Below, one piece after another: positions 27,070 through 38,345 of a stretch of 64,000 bases of DNA. The notes under the pieces are model-generated. The model searched no databases and was not told where the DNA came from. It saw only the letters and a list, made by a program, of their open reading frames with translations. Positions within the stretch are counted from its first letter, which is position 1, and each line of letters starts with the position of its first letter. Made by a program: the position numbers and the translations under genes. Source of the stretch: Anseranas semipalmata (lineage: Eukaryota; Chordata; Aves; Anseriformes; Anseranatidae). The DNA is taken from contig VXAA01003176.1 in the NCBI GenBank assembly GCA_013399115.1, positions 619,104 to 683,103 of the forward strand. The letters are read 5' to 3'.

Positions 27070-27489
27070 TACTTGTTTCAGTTCTGCTAAACTTACGGGA
27101 CGGCACATTTTCATTTACCACCAAATTAAGTAACTCAAGTCCACCCAGTTTTCTATTCCAGATTCAGATATTAGCTCAGAAGCAGCCAGCTTAGCCTCAT
27201 TTCCAGGGAAAAATGCCCACCTTTTTATTTCATGTTCACCACAAGGATATCAAACTGTCAGGCGCCAATTCTTATCCAAACTAGAGAGAACTGTTGGTGT
27301 CGCTTTTTCTTTCTGAAAGCTTATTTTAACACTTATCCCGCCCAAACATCCTTTGTATTGTTCCAATCTTTGTGATGGCTAGCGAACTAACAGCCTCTAC
27401 ATGTTCACTGCGTTCAGCAGTGCAAAGTACCATACAACTTACTCCTAACCAGAAGGATTGTTTTGCAGGCACCATCCATCAGATTGCGG

Positions 27490-27640
27490 CAGCTTGAGAG
27501 GACACTGAATCAAGACCATAAATTTACTCCATGTAAGTCAATGAAAAATGACAAAGAAGGACCAAAGCTGGATTCGAACTGAACACCTCAGAGTGAAAAA
27601 CTCCATATCCCATTGTATTGAGCTACCTGGCACTCTGCCT
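27490..27640 (-). mobile_element. Ancient tRNA-derived SINE remnant with A and B boxes
   Basis: On the minus strand an A-box-like TAGCTCAATAC (27625-27615) is followed 34 bp later by a near-perfect B box AGTTCGAATCC (27580-27570), spacing typical of a tRNA promoter. Downstream comes CATTGACTTACATGG, close to a sequence found in the 3' parts of old amniote SINEs and CR1/L3-type LINEs. The anticodon arm does not form a convincing stem, so I call a SINE head rather than a tRNA gene. It sits about 320 bp below the cassette exon, in the same orientation as MARCHF1. Confidence 0.6.
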
Positions 27641-27962
27641 CATTCTCTGGCTCTGGCTGCAGATTTAAAACACACCAATACTCTGCCAGAGCACACAATG
27701 TGTCCATCTTCATGAGGTAAAACCTAGCAAAGAAAAACCTTTGGTTCCCTTGCAGAATTACCATTTTTAAGTAAGAGAAATATACCTTCAGATTGGTACA
27801 CGTTAACTTCTCTGTAGCAGAGGTTTTTGTGGTATTTCTTACGGCCTGTCTAGCAGTTTATGACTGAGAAACAGTGACAGAAAGCAGTCAAGAGAAGGGC
27901 GCCTGGCCCATGGTGGTGAGAAATTCCTTGTAAGAACGTTAAAATCTTTCTTAAGGACTAAC

Positions 27963-28706
27963 CTGCATACTTCTAAATCATCAGACCAGTCATCATGCAA
28001 CACTGGAGGCTTCTGAACAGCATCAGTCACAGTGGGCCCTGCCCCAACAGGTGCTCCATTATCTGGGACTGCCAGAGCATCACTGCCAGAGCCTGCCTCT
28101 GCAAAGCAGTCCTTCATTTCTTTATTGCGTCTAAGGTAAGAAGGTGCAGGCTGCTGATCTCTGCAGTAGCTTTTCCCTTTGCTTTTTCCACATTTGCTTG
28201 AGGAAATCCTTGCTTCCTGAGATGATGCTGAAGACTGTGATTCCTTAAACCTTGGAACTCTTCTTCTGCGATGATTCAAAGTAGGATTTTCAGGGTCAGA
28301 TACCTCTTGCTTCTTTTTCCCCATTGTGCCCAGGGTGACAAGTTCAACAGCATTATTGTTTGAGGACCCATCCTGGTTACTGCATGATCCCTTATTCCTT
28401 CTCCCTCTCCTGGACATTCTGGCTTTTTCTCTTGCTCTCCTCCTAGCCTGAGCCCACTGACTCTCATCTGAAGATGATGATGAATCAGATGCATTCCAGC
28501 TGGATTTTGCAGCCTCAGGACATGATTTAAAGTCTTTCCCCTTTCCTTGCTTTTCTGTATGCTCACCATTGTCTCCAGTCTCTCTTTTCCGCCTAAACCT
28601 TCGTTTTACTTGTTTCTTACCAGACTCCCTATTAGAAGGGGTCAGCACCATGACAGGGGTTGCATGTTCAAGCTCATCTTCTGACAAATCATGCAAGGTA
28701 GTAGAT
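27963..28706 (-). CDS. MARCHF1: MARCHF1 cassette exon encoding a basic, serine-rich disordered segment
   Basis: This 744-bp exon is open throughout and starts and ends in phase 2 (744 = 3 x 248), so it can be included or skipped without changing frame. It follows a pyrimidine-rich acceptor (gctttgtctag|ATC) and ends CAG|gttagt. The product begins S-T-T-L-H-D-L-S-E-D-E-L-E. Basic clusters lie near residues 30-41 (KKQVKRRFRRKR) and 88-105 (RRRARE...RRGRRNK), and a third is HRRRRVPRFK. A serine-acidic stretch (DSSSSSDES) sits near 74-82. No folded domain is visible; the region looks intrinsically disordered and NLS-like. It ends D-D-L-E-V-C-R, so splicing to the RING exon recreates V-C-R-I-C-H-C. 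From memory, the opening residues match the long human MARCHF1 isoform. Function is unknown to me. Confidence 0.9.
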
Positions 28707-28991
28707 CTAGACAAAGCGGTAAGCAAAGGAAAGGGATGGAAATGGTAAGGGTATGTGGAAAGAGACAGAGAGAGAGAGAAATCACAAAAAAAGGATGAAA
28801 ATGAGAACATGAATTGTAATAGAAAAACATGAGACTGAAAAGCAAAAACAGAAACAAAACAGATCAAAAGAAAACTAAAGTCTATGAAATTATGAATAGC
28901 GTTAAGCACAAGCAAGAACTATGTATTATTTAATAAAGACAACAATTAACGAGTATCAGCCAGGTTAGAGTATACTTTTCTCAGCACATAC
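28707..28991 (-). other. MARCHF1: Short (285 bp) MARCHF1 intron before the cassette exon
   Basis: This intron is bounded by the strong donor TGTAG|gtatgtg and the acceptor tttgtctag. It is about 40-fold shorter than the neighbouring introns (11.8 and 13.5 kb). A TC microsatellite forms part of its polypyrimidine tract. An open frame crosses it in phase with the cassette exon, but the splice sites and phases make it intron. Confidence 0.85.
28761..28779 (-). repeat. TC/GA microsatellite inside the cassette exon's polypyrimidine tract
   Basis: On the minus strand this reads TTCTCTCTCTCTCTGTCTCT and lies about 55-75 bp upstream of the cassette acceptor. It extends a longer pyrimidine-rich region (28710-28779). 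CU-rich tracts of this type are typical PTB-binding sequence, so repeat length might influence exon inclusion. That is inference from position. Confidence 0.7.
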
Positions 28992-29071
28992 CTACAAATG
29001 TCCTGAGTGGAAGGGCAGACAGACAATCGTGACTGACTCCTGGGAGCTGTTCCTGTTGTAGGACTGCTTGC
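28992..29071 (-). CDS. MARCHF1: MARCHF1 internal exon (80 bp), juxta-RING N-terminal region
   Basis: The exon encodes [18 protein letters not shown] and then C-P-S-T-Q-D-I-C plus two bases of an Arg codon. This matches the N-terminal region of MARCHF1 immediately before the RING-CH finger. The acceptor is atttcaacag|GCAAGC (phase 0) and the donor TGTAG|gtatgt (phase 2). The last full codon (TGT, Cys) is the first zinc ligand of the finger when this exon is spliced directly to the RING exon (D-I-C-R-I-C-H-C). Spliced to the cassette it gives D-I-C-R-S-T-T-L. The 51-bp exon ends in phase 0 and joins it as S-K-A-S-S-P. Confidence 0.96.
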
Positions 29072-29182
29072 CTGTTGAAATAAGTTAGACAGTTTGGAAT
29101 CTTTGTCCATGAAATACATTGCAGATATTTTACTGCTTTGCCACATGATTACAAAATTAAAGTAACTGCTGCTGCTGTTCAT
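28992..29182 (-). CDS. MARCHF1: Alternative first coding exon of MARCHF1 (long-isoform start), overlapping the 80-bp exon
   Basis: Reading the 80-bp exon 5' past its acceptor, the frame stays open for another 37 codons to an ATG at 29182-29180. The first in-frame stop upstream is at 29245-29243. The extension begins [10 protein letters not shown] and contains K-I-S-A-M-Y and K-L-S-N-L-F-Q-Q directly before A-S-S-P-T-T. From memory this aligns without gaps, over 37 residues, with the unique N-terminus of a long human MARCHF1 isoform, so the same DNA serves as an alternative first exon driven by an internal promoter. Context around the ATG is GCTATGA (purine at -3). The 5' UTR and transcription start cannot be placed. 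GGAAG Ets-type motifs occur just upstream. If the recollection is wrong, this would be an ordinary intronic open stretch. Confidence 0.78.
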
Positions 29183-32100
29183 AGCGTACTCTTGAACACA
29201 TGCAAGTTCACCAAATACAGGAAGCCTGACCAAAAGCAAAACCTATTTGTGGAACTAAATATGACTGAAGTGTTTCAGCTCTCATTTGCTCATGACTACT
29301 TTTTGTCACTGTTTGAGGAAGCGGCTTTCAACATTTGAGACTTCAGTTTGGTTTTCATCTACTGTAAATGTCGGATGGGAAAGATGTTGTTTTTATTTCA
29401 TGCAATCCAACAACCATGACAATTCCTTTCAAGATGGAATGAAGGGCATTTACATTATGCTGAATGATGATCGACACAAAGTAAACTTAAGACAACTGGA
29501 CTAACAGAACACCGAGAAAATTAAAGTATGTTTTAAAAGGTTTTCAAGGCAATCAGGTCTTCTAGAAGAACTGAAAAATATGAAACTGATGAACCTGAGA
29601 AGACCAAAGTGCAGGCTGCCACTCTACAGAGCTGATCACATTCTCAAACAGCAGGAGAGAGATAAAATATGTTCAGTATATAGCATTTTGCTCATAAGGT
29701 TGTTGCTACAAATTGCAAATTCAGTTGCTCAATACTTCCACTGAAAACATATTTTGATGGCTTTAACAGCAAACCATTTCAATCTGCCTCACATTCTCCT
29801 GTCAGCATAGCTGTATGGAAACCAAATTTAAATCCAAGGCTTTGTGATTCTTCACTCACGTGGTACAGTATTGTGGGAAAAGGGTTTAGTATATAGCATT
29901 CTTAAGGCTATGACGTTCCTTTAGCTGATAAGGACATTATCTTTCAGCATGGAACCCTGTCCCATTGTGAGTGCCACTGCCAAATGGAGGCAACACAGTA
30001 TAAGCCTAGGAGTCTCACAACATCATGGACCATATGCAGGGGAAGAATGACTATTAAGCAATAGTACAAAGATACGAAGTACAAATAATACAAAGATGTA
30101 AAGGCTGTCATCCCAAGATTTTGAACTAGTAAATCAAATTCACTTGTATGCAGAGTCCATAATTGCAATTATTCCTAGCTCACCTTTCACAGACATTTTT
30201 GTGGTATCAGTTTGAAAATTAATTGTACAAGCAAAAATAAGTAAATACAGCAAGTACCTTCTGACACTTCACTTTTATCCAAGCTTTCTAATATCCATTA
30301 TATTACATGGATAGATCCTTTGGAACCATTAGTTCCCACCATGTGCATTTTTGCTCTTAACCAGGATACCAGCGGAGACTTAAGAACAATGCTTTTGCAT
30401 CAAAATAATCTAGCTTTAGGAAGCACCCCCTTTTACCTCTTGATGTGTTAATATCACAACACTAAAAATGTTACTAGTTCTTTACTACTAGTTCCAAAAA
30501 GTGAAACTTAAGAGGTATGAAAATGAAATTAACATGAGAAATTAAACTGATAAAGCATTTGGGCACAATGCTTATGTTCAAATGGTGTTTCAATGCTTCG
30601 GTCCACCAGGCAGTGGAGGAACATTAGAGTGTCTGCAGTCTAATGCTGGAAAAAAAGGACAATCATCAATTAGAAATAAATGTTTATATTTCAAATCTCT
30701 TTTTCTACAAAAGCAACATTTGAATTACATGTTCTGTGAAGAAATATGAATTGTTCTTACAAGTGTTAGAAACAGTATACGTATGGTTGGGTATATAATC
30801 TTTTTCCACCTCAGTCTCTGTGATTAAAGTGATTAGGCATGCCTTAAGCCATTTGCACAGCTACTTAACGAGGAAAGATGCAGACACGAGTACCAGAGCC
30901 ATGTTGGTGGGCTACACAGTGCTCCTGTGTGAAAAAGTATTCCTCCAGATAAATTTTTTTACAGGTAGGTGAAGGACTGCTGAAGAAATCCAGAATCCCC
31001 AAGCTGAGGGTGTACTACTGAATTCATCCCTCGTGACTAGTTCCCCTTTTTTTTTCTTCTCCCTTGCAGCTGCAGGACTGTACCAGTGTTTCTTTCAAGT
31101 TCTGTGTAATATAGGGGTTAGGCTTGATCTCCAGAAGTGGACAGGTTATCCCTGTGCCATAAATGCAAGATTTACACCACCATGCCACAAGCATTACGCT
31201 TTGAAGGGATGAGGAGAACAGCAAAACTGCACAGTAACTGTACAGTAGTTCTGCATAAGTTCAAGAAATTTCCAGCAGCTATTAAAGCAGGAAGTCAGCT
31301 AGGCAATTCTTAAGAGGCTTGGAATCAAGACAAGAATTAAAATAAATTATTTGAAAAGCTTTTACACTTATTATTTGGGGCTGGAGACAGGTGGAAATCT
31401 AATTATTTTAAGATAAAAATTACATTACTAGCTTGATTGCTTAAATCTTACATTTCACTCTCAGCTGCAAAGAGGTCTGGACTGTTTCAGCCCTGCTCAG
31501 TCGCATTTACTTTCTAGTTCCCCTGCACTGGCATAATGATGTTATGTTCAGCTGCACAGAACTCAGAGGAAGGTTTATTTTCTTCTAAAACCATTTTCAT
31601 CAAATTCCTGAAAAAATGAGTGCTTTTTGCTTGTTTGTCTAATCCCTATTGGAGCAAACCTGACATCTGAGCACGCAAAAAGCTCATGCACTGATTAAAT
31701 CCTCAAAAGCAAAGCAAGAAAACTCCGACATGCCGAGTTATGCACAAGATAATTCAGGTTCTCTTCTCAGAGCAAGTTTGATTCAGCAGGTTTCTACAAC
31801 TTTTAAGTACAAATAGTGGTTTTATCTACTTTAAAATAGCCTTTAATGGTAAAATGAACCGATGGAGTTATTTCCAAAACTGAAAAAAAAGTGGTTCTGA
31901 TACTCATTTTCTGATACTTACTTATGATAAAAATTGTGCCTTTGTGCCTCACAGGCACTGTAGGGCCTTATTTGATATGTAATTCCAGCCTTATCTCTGT
32001 AAATTAAATAGGAGTGGAAGGACCTGTCAATGTCAAGTCTGTCCCTGCTACCACGTGTCATGGGAATATAATCATTCATAGTGAGTTAAGCTGTTTATAA

Positions 32101-34367
32101 AAAATTGTGAATTCCAACTCAGCTTGAAGACCATTCCAAAACTTTACCACAAAACCCCTTGGCACCTTCACCCTACCCAAGTTGTCAGCATAACCCGCAT
32201 CTGCTTTCCGCTCCCAACACTGCCACCAGGCTTGCCTCATTTCTTTCCATAATATTCCCTCTCAGCCTTCTCCTCTACAAACTAAACATCCCAAACTTAT
32301 TTTTAACAACCATATACGCTGTTCAGTCCAGCATCACAAGGAAGATACCTAAAGTAGCATTTGGTTGGTATATTTACAGAGCACAGCATGCAGCCATATG
32401 GAAGTGCTAGGTTAGATCCTAGAATAGATATCGTTGTATCAGCAGAGCATTTTGCTTCATCTGAGCAGCAGAATGGCCGATTAACACAAGCTCAGCACTG
32501 CACACATCTCTTTAGTTGGTGCTGCCTTGGACTGCCTGCTATACTCCGCTATACAAAACACAGCATTAAACAAGTCCGTCATCCCTGCTATTAATATAAG
32601 CTTTCTGTTATTTTCAATCATCTTTACTGAGAGCGTTAGTAACAAAATACAAAATCCTTTACGTGGCATCATTTATTTCATAGCCATATCTGACAAACCA
32701 AAAACATGACAATTTGAATGTGTTCTGCTCATATCGTATCCATCCAGATAACAAGCTCTATTGGGAATGTATATACAACAGATGTTGTAAACAGACTCAA
32801 GCACACAGATCTTACTGTTATAATTGCTATCACATTGCTATATGGCTATTTAGCACACTGAATATTTTGAGGTAGTGTATTTATTGAATAGAGGGATCAG
32901 ATTGATGCTATGGACTCCAATTCCACTTGGCAGGCAGAATAATGAGTTATTTTAAAAACAGTATTCCTTGAACGGATGGCTATTCCGGACAGAGATATTA
33001 TACAGCTAATCGGAATGGGAAAACTAAACTAGCACTGTACTAATTCTAGCATAGCAAACTGTATCAGCAGCATAATTAAATGGGGTAATTCAAAATAAAG
33101 TTGTCTGACAATCCATTTATAAGCAAGGCAGCTCATTTCTCTATGACATCAACACAAGGAAGATACTTGAGGGATAATGCCAACTCCAGTTGATTAGGTT
33201 TGGCGTTTCAAAAACGTTGTTAGTAGAGATTCCCCAGTCACCACCTTCTGCTGTCTTGGCCAGTTTAGATGAACTCTCTCATCAAGGATATGCAATTCAA
33301 TTAACAGATATGACAGGGTGCTTACTCATAATTGTTTTTGATATGTTCAACAGGAGTTGGTCATATGTTTTCCACGCAGAATACTGGTAAATATGGCGTT
33401 TCAGGACAAGCAAGATAACCATTTATCTCACACAAGGGGGCTCTAATATCACACATATGTCTCCATGTTAAAAGACTGCAGCAAAGACAGAAATGGGGGA
33501 CAGAATGACATGCAAATGATGAAAACAGTAAGAATTTCCAATCCACGTTGCCTCTTTTCGGATGTTCAGGATCTGATAGAATTTCCCAGTTAATAACAGA
33601 AAATGAGAGTCCTCACTGACCAACTAACTACTGCTTAACACTTCATGTGGAAACTAGTACAGGAACACGGCTCATGTTCTTTTTAAGAGGAAAGGGCTCT
33701 ATTTTCACCTAACAGAAGAGCTCAGTAAAAACATGTTCCACAAGTGCAAAGCATTCATACCCGAATGGAGTTAAGCTTTAAAATAACAAACCAGATGTAA
33801 TGGACAGCTGACATAAAATGTCCTAGCAGATACCCCCAGTAAGGCTAATGAATCCTCTAATGCCTCTATGCTGAATAAGGATGGCCAGAGGCATTTCAAA
33901 AAGCTCCTCATCCTACAACACTGCCTAAGTAGAAAGTCAGAAAATTGAGGGAAGGTATGGCAGACAGGGAATATCAGTAATGCTTTTATGCTCACACTAA
34001 GTATGCGGCAATGCATCACAGAATCCTCCAGATCACACCAGCCCATATATTTAAAAAGCTGAAACTCTATCCTAATCAAATAACAGTACACCAAGGAGCA
34101 GATACCTTAGAAGATTATAGCAGTTTGCACAACAATAAGCTCAGCAGGAGATCCAGTCTGCATATTTTCATCTGAAAATCCTGCTTTGTAAACAATGCAA
34201 CTTTTTATGGGAAGCATCATACTAACTTTTATTTGGATAATTTCTCAGGTCTAGAAAGATCAAAAACATGGTTGCAATGACCCAAGCTCAAGTCCCAACC
34301 TACAGCCAGGTGTATCTTACAACGTATGTCTTGAGATGGCATTCCAATTTGAAACTGAAACTTATGC

Positions 34368-34381
34368 TTTTTTTTTTTTTT
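34368..34381. repeat. Poly(T) tract, 14 T
   Basis: This is a pure T14 run in the intron with no associated coding or retroposon signal. Confidence 0.8.
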
Positions 34382-37300
34382 CCTTTGGTCATTCATGATA
34401 GAGCTTCTGCTTTCAGACCTAGATGTTATAATTGTCTGACTCGTGGCTTTAAGTAGTTTGCAAAAGTCTTTGTATTGCAGCACTGCACTATTTTTGATTC
34501 ATGACTCTCTTCAAATTCTTCAGGATGCATCTTTTTAGGCATTATCACTTTGTTAATAAAAATGTGATTTAGTTCCTAGAAAAACATACACTATTAATTG
34601 ATTCACCGACTTAGGCAACTGAAACCTAAGGGGAGCTGGTCTTTTTACATAAGCTGCAGAGCCCTGAAACCAACAGCTCTTGGCTGTCTGGAAGGAGCTA
34701 AATGCAAATGTAGCCCGAGGAAAGGTGAACCACAAAACATGCATCTCCTTTGCTACTGGATTTTGTAGTATTTTAGTTACAAACTAGTCAATATCAGTAT
34801 TCATGGTTTAGATTTTCTCTTCCAAAGAGGGTATATATTTCTACATATCCCTCTATCTGGGGGACTTAAAGCCTCTAAGTATTTCTATATACTAAGCAGC
34901 TTTCAATCATATGACATTCCTGCAATTCTCCCATGAGTGCACATGTATGTGAGTGCACACACTTGCCCCTACTGTTTGGTCTGATGAACTATAAAGGAGA
35001 AAGACTGAATAAATTCCCATCTGTGAGCATATCATCGTTATATTTGAACAACATACTCTGGTGCCTATTTAATAGTTAATTATTCTGGCCCTAAGGAAGA
35101 GAGAAACCTAAATGTCCCAGTGTGAAAGAGCTGTACAAAGAATATTGATACGACTAAGCCAAAAGACATCGAAACGCCAACACATCATTACGAAAAGCAG
35201 GAGACACCGTATTTTTTGATGTGCAAAGAACCTCAGACTGAAGCAAAAGAATAATTTTGTATCAGTGTGGAAATAAAGTTTGCTTAATTGGATTCTTTTT
35301 AGGACAAAGACCTGAAATGTCCTTCCAAGTGCCATTCATTGTGAAAAAAAGGCCACATAAAAATTTCCAGCAGCACATACGGAGTCGGTATGTTATGGAT
35401 CATAATTCCTGTTGAAAACTGAACAGTAAATGTATGTCGTAACTTGAATACCATGTTTACTGGAAACAAATCACAGCTACTTCACCTATATGGTATTGTA
35501 TATAGTAGGACACAGCTGAAATTAGTAATAAAATACTGTTGCCTCTATCTACGGAAGTGGAATTATATATAGGCATTATGCACCAAGTACACCCGTATAA
35601 ACACATAAAATTAACACATTTCAAATATCCAATTTTGTCAGCATGTGCTGGTGTGGCACATTTAGAAATACTCAGTATAAACTGTTGGCAAGAATTATGA
35701 TTTAATAAAACAGAATCTGTATGAAACATTACACCATATTTCTGCCCGTATTCCCTTTCATTAGAACACTAGTTTAAAACATGTCAAGTGCATCCAAGAA
35801 TAAATTGAAAATGCATCTTCTACTGGTTGTCCCCTGAAACTGAGGCACATTTAATGCAATTTTATTTAGAAGTTCAGATTTCAGGCAGACTTAAGTAATT
35901 CTGCAGTTATGCCTTTCGTTAAGCTTACTGTAAATAAACAATAAATTCTATGGACAAGCCACAGAGCATTCTGTAGACAAAGAAAACACACATTTACATC
36001 TAAGAGGGAAAAAAGCAGCAATAATTTTTATGCCATTGCATGCAGTTCTAGTTTTTGCTTTTCTCTGCTCTATGTTTTGATGAACAAAATACTTTTCACT
36101 TGTTTACTTTGTACTGTTGTTTTTTACAGTAATAGAATTGTAATGAGAGTTAACAGCTAAGCTAGTCCTCACCTTTGATATTAATGATTCTGTTTATGAG
36201 CAAGAAGAATCATTTAGATGACTAAGATACCATTAACACTCAAATTTTAATGCCAGTTTTGTATACATGATATTATTCATTGTAACAGTGCTTTTGAAGG
36301 CTGACATTTCACACTTTACCAGAGCAAGGACTTGTTTTTTTCTTGGCTTATTTTCTTTCCTGAAAGCTCGAAGTTTTCTCTCAGTTCTGATGAGATAGAG
36401 CATTACATTTACTTTTATATTGACTCTGTACATTATTTTACAACAAAGTTCATTACAGAAAACTAGGAGTTAGTTACACTTTGAAAGGATTGAAAAAAAA
36501 TGCATGGCAATCTGAAGAGAGCTGTCATTTATGACTGGTGTGAGATTGGGAAAGAACAGGAAGAATAGCATATATGGATCAACTTAGCAGGACAGTCCCC
36601 TGGAGCAAAGTGCAAGGGTCACACAATTACTCTTTAGGATTCAATCATACAACAGCTATCCTGGAGACACTGCAATCCTCTGTCACAAACTAACTACCTC
36701 AAAATAATCAATAAATTGACAACAATACATATTTCATCTAAAACTTTAGTGGGCACTACTTTGATATGCTGGTGTCTTTTGGTTTTCATTTGCATTTACT
36801 GAGAGGAGCCAGATCTGACATAGGAAATTAGTATAGAAATTGCATAGGGTGGAGATAAACATATAGTGGAACCAATTCTTACCTCCTTTACTTTCTCTGT
36901 TTCATATCCTAAATTAGACCAATGAATATAATCACAATGAATATTCTGAAACAATCACCTCACTTCTTCCTGATGTAAATCAAGTGAGTTTTATTAGAAA
37001 GATGCTTCAGAGATAAATAAAAAGTATTCTAACACCTGCTCCAGGCTTTTGAGAAGCAATGGAGCCAAAACAAAAATCGAGCAATTTGCTCCAAGTCTGA
37101 GGTTCACTGAAAAATAAGCCCAAAGTTCCCATCAGAGAGTTTGAAACCTTACTGCAGAGAAAGCATCCTTCTCTAAGGAGCTCTTGATTCATACTTAACA
37201 TGCAGAAAGATAATTACAACGTGCTAGAAACATTTCTTCCAGAAAGCATTTTAACACAACCAGGCAGCCTCACAAACACATATAAGCATAACCTCTATAG

Positions 37301-38217
37301 GCTGTAATTAAAACACAAGACTTTTTCCACTGGTTAACCACAACAGAAAGAAATGATCCTTCTCAGATTAAATTTCCTCTTAAATTATTCACATATTTAG
37401 GAAAACATAAACAATTTACAGAGAAAAGCTACAGTGGCAAGAAAAGCTACAGAACTAACTGATGGCAAATAGCTAATGAACGAAGTCAAGTTTTTCATTT
37501 ACTTTGATTTTAAATACACAGAGAGGAAATAATTTTGAAATCCAGAACAGTGCTTAAGACTATGTCTGGGAGATGGGTAGGAGAGAATGTCTAAGGGTTA
37601 AAAAGACAAAATGAAACAAAATAGCAAGGCTAGCTCATAACTCACATTTCCAATACTTCTATGTTTTTATTAATATGTATTACAGTAGACAGGCTTTGAA
37701 AGCCACAGTTAGTAATTAGGGCTCTACTTTGTCACTACGAGGTAATATGAAATGCAGATCAGTCCCAGATAGGATCCATCATTCCCAGTGCTAGCAAGGC
37801 AGAAGGCAAGAACACCTGTTTATCAATTTATTGATTCTACAGGAAAAAGTCTAGGTTATTACCAGAAGTGCAGCACAAATTGGACACCAATATGTTTTCC
37901 TAATCACCTCTGCTTGGAAAACCAACTGAAATCGTTGTTCTTGGAATCCCAGGGCAGTTTTAATGACGCACAGGCTGAAGGTAATGAATGAACATCCCAG
38001 ATGGATATTCACTGAAGAGAGCCATGGCTGCCTGTCAGTCAGGAGCACTAGGACACAGGCAGAGTATGGAAGATTGAGAGTACAAAATGATGTGAGATTA
38101 CTTAAAAAAACCTGCAATTAACTCAGTGGTTACCACACAAGTGGGACACTTAAGGTCACAGTAATGAGCTGGCAAAGAAAACAGAGATAGATGAGTGAAT
38201 CAGTCTGGAGAAATGCT

Positions 38218-38345
38218 CTCTCTCCCTCCTGCCCGCCAAGCAAAATGGCGCCGGCAAGGCGCAGGAGTGCCGAGTGCGGGAGGGGTGAAGCACTGTGTTT
38301 TACAGGGGCGGGGGACAGTGCGAGCTCTAGCCCTGCTACGCTCCA
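38218..38345. promoter_or_regulatory. Small CpG cluster with YY1-like and GC-box motifs (candidate intronic promoter/enhancer)
   Basis: About ten CpGs fall in 130 bp within otherwise CpG-poor intron. The patch contains AAAATGGCGCCGG at 38242, like the YY1 site found just downstream of many start sites, and an Sp1-type GC box GGGGCGGGG at 38305-38314. There is no TATA box. A 62-codon plus-strand frame has an ATG inside the YY1-like motif but resembles nothing known. It may be an alternative promoter for MARCHF1 (minus) or an antisense RNA (plus), or a GC-rich repeat fragment I do not recognise. Confidence 0.4.

Larger units (their letters stand above)
14495..27962 (-). other. MARCHF1: MARCHF1 intron between cassette exon and RING-CH exon (13.5 kb)
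   Basis: This intron is bounded by the donor CAG|gttagt of the cassette exon and the acceptor tgtcag of the RING-CH exon. It carries the heaviest repeat load in the window: two solo LTRs at 18.5-20.3 kb, SINE remnants near 23.3 and 27.6 kb, an old repeat near 26.6 kb, a GC-rich patch at 15.6-15.9 kb and several A- or GAAA-rich tracts. The remainder is AT-rich sequence in which I see no exon or RNA gene. A weak retroviral-integrase-like stretch near 21.3 kb is treated as a finding. Confidence 0.9.

Noticed and set aside
27545..27640. Possible tRNA gene on the minus strand
   Set aside because: A and B boxes are present, but the acceptor and anticodon stems do not pair convincingly and a SINE-like body follows, so a fossil SINE is the better explanation.
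28707..28915. Open reading frame extending upstream of the cassette exon into F-, S- and L-rich sequence
   Set aside because: That part is the polypyrimidine tract and intron. The acceptor at 28707 and the phase match to the 80-bp exon define the real exon boundary.
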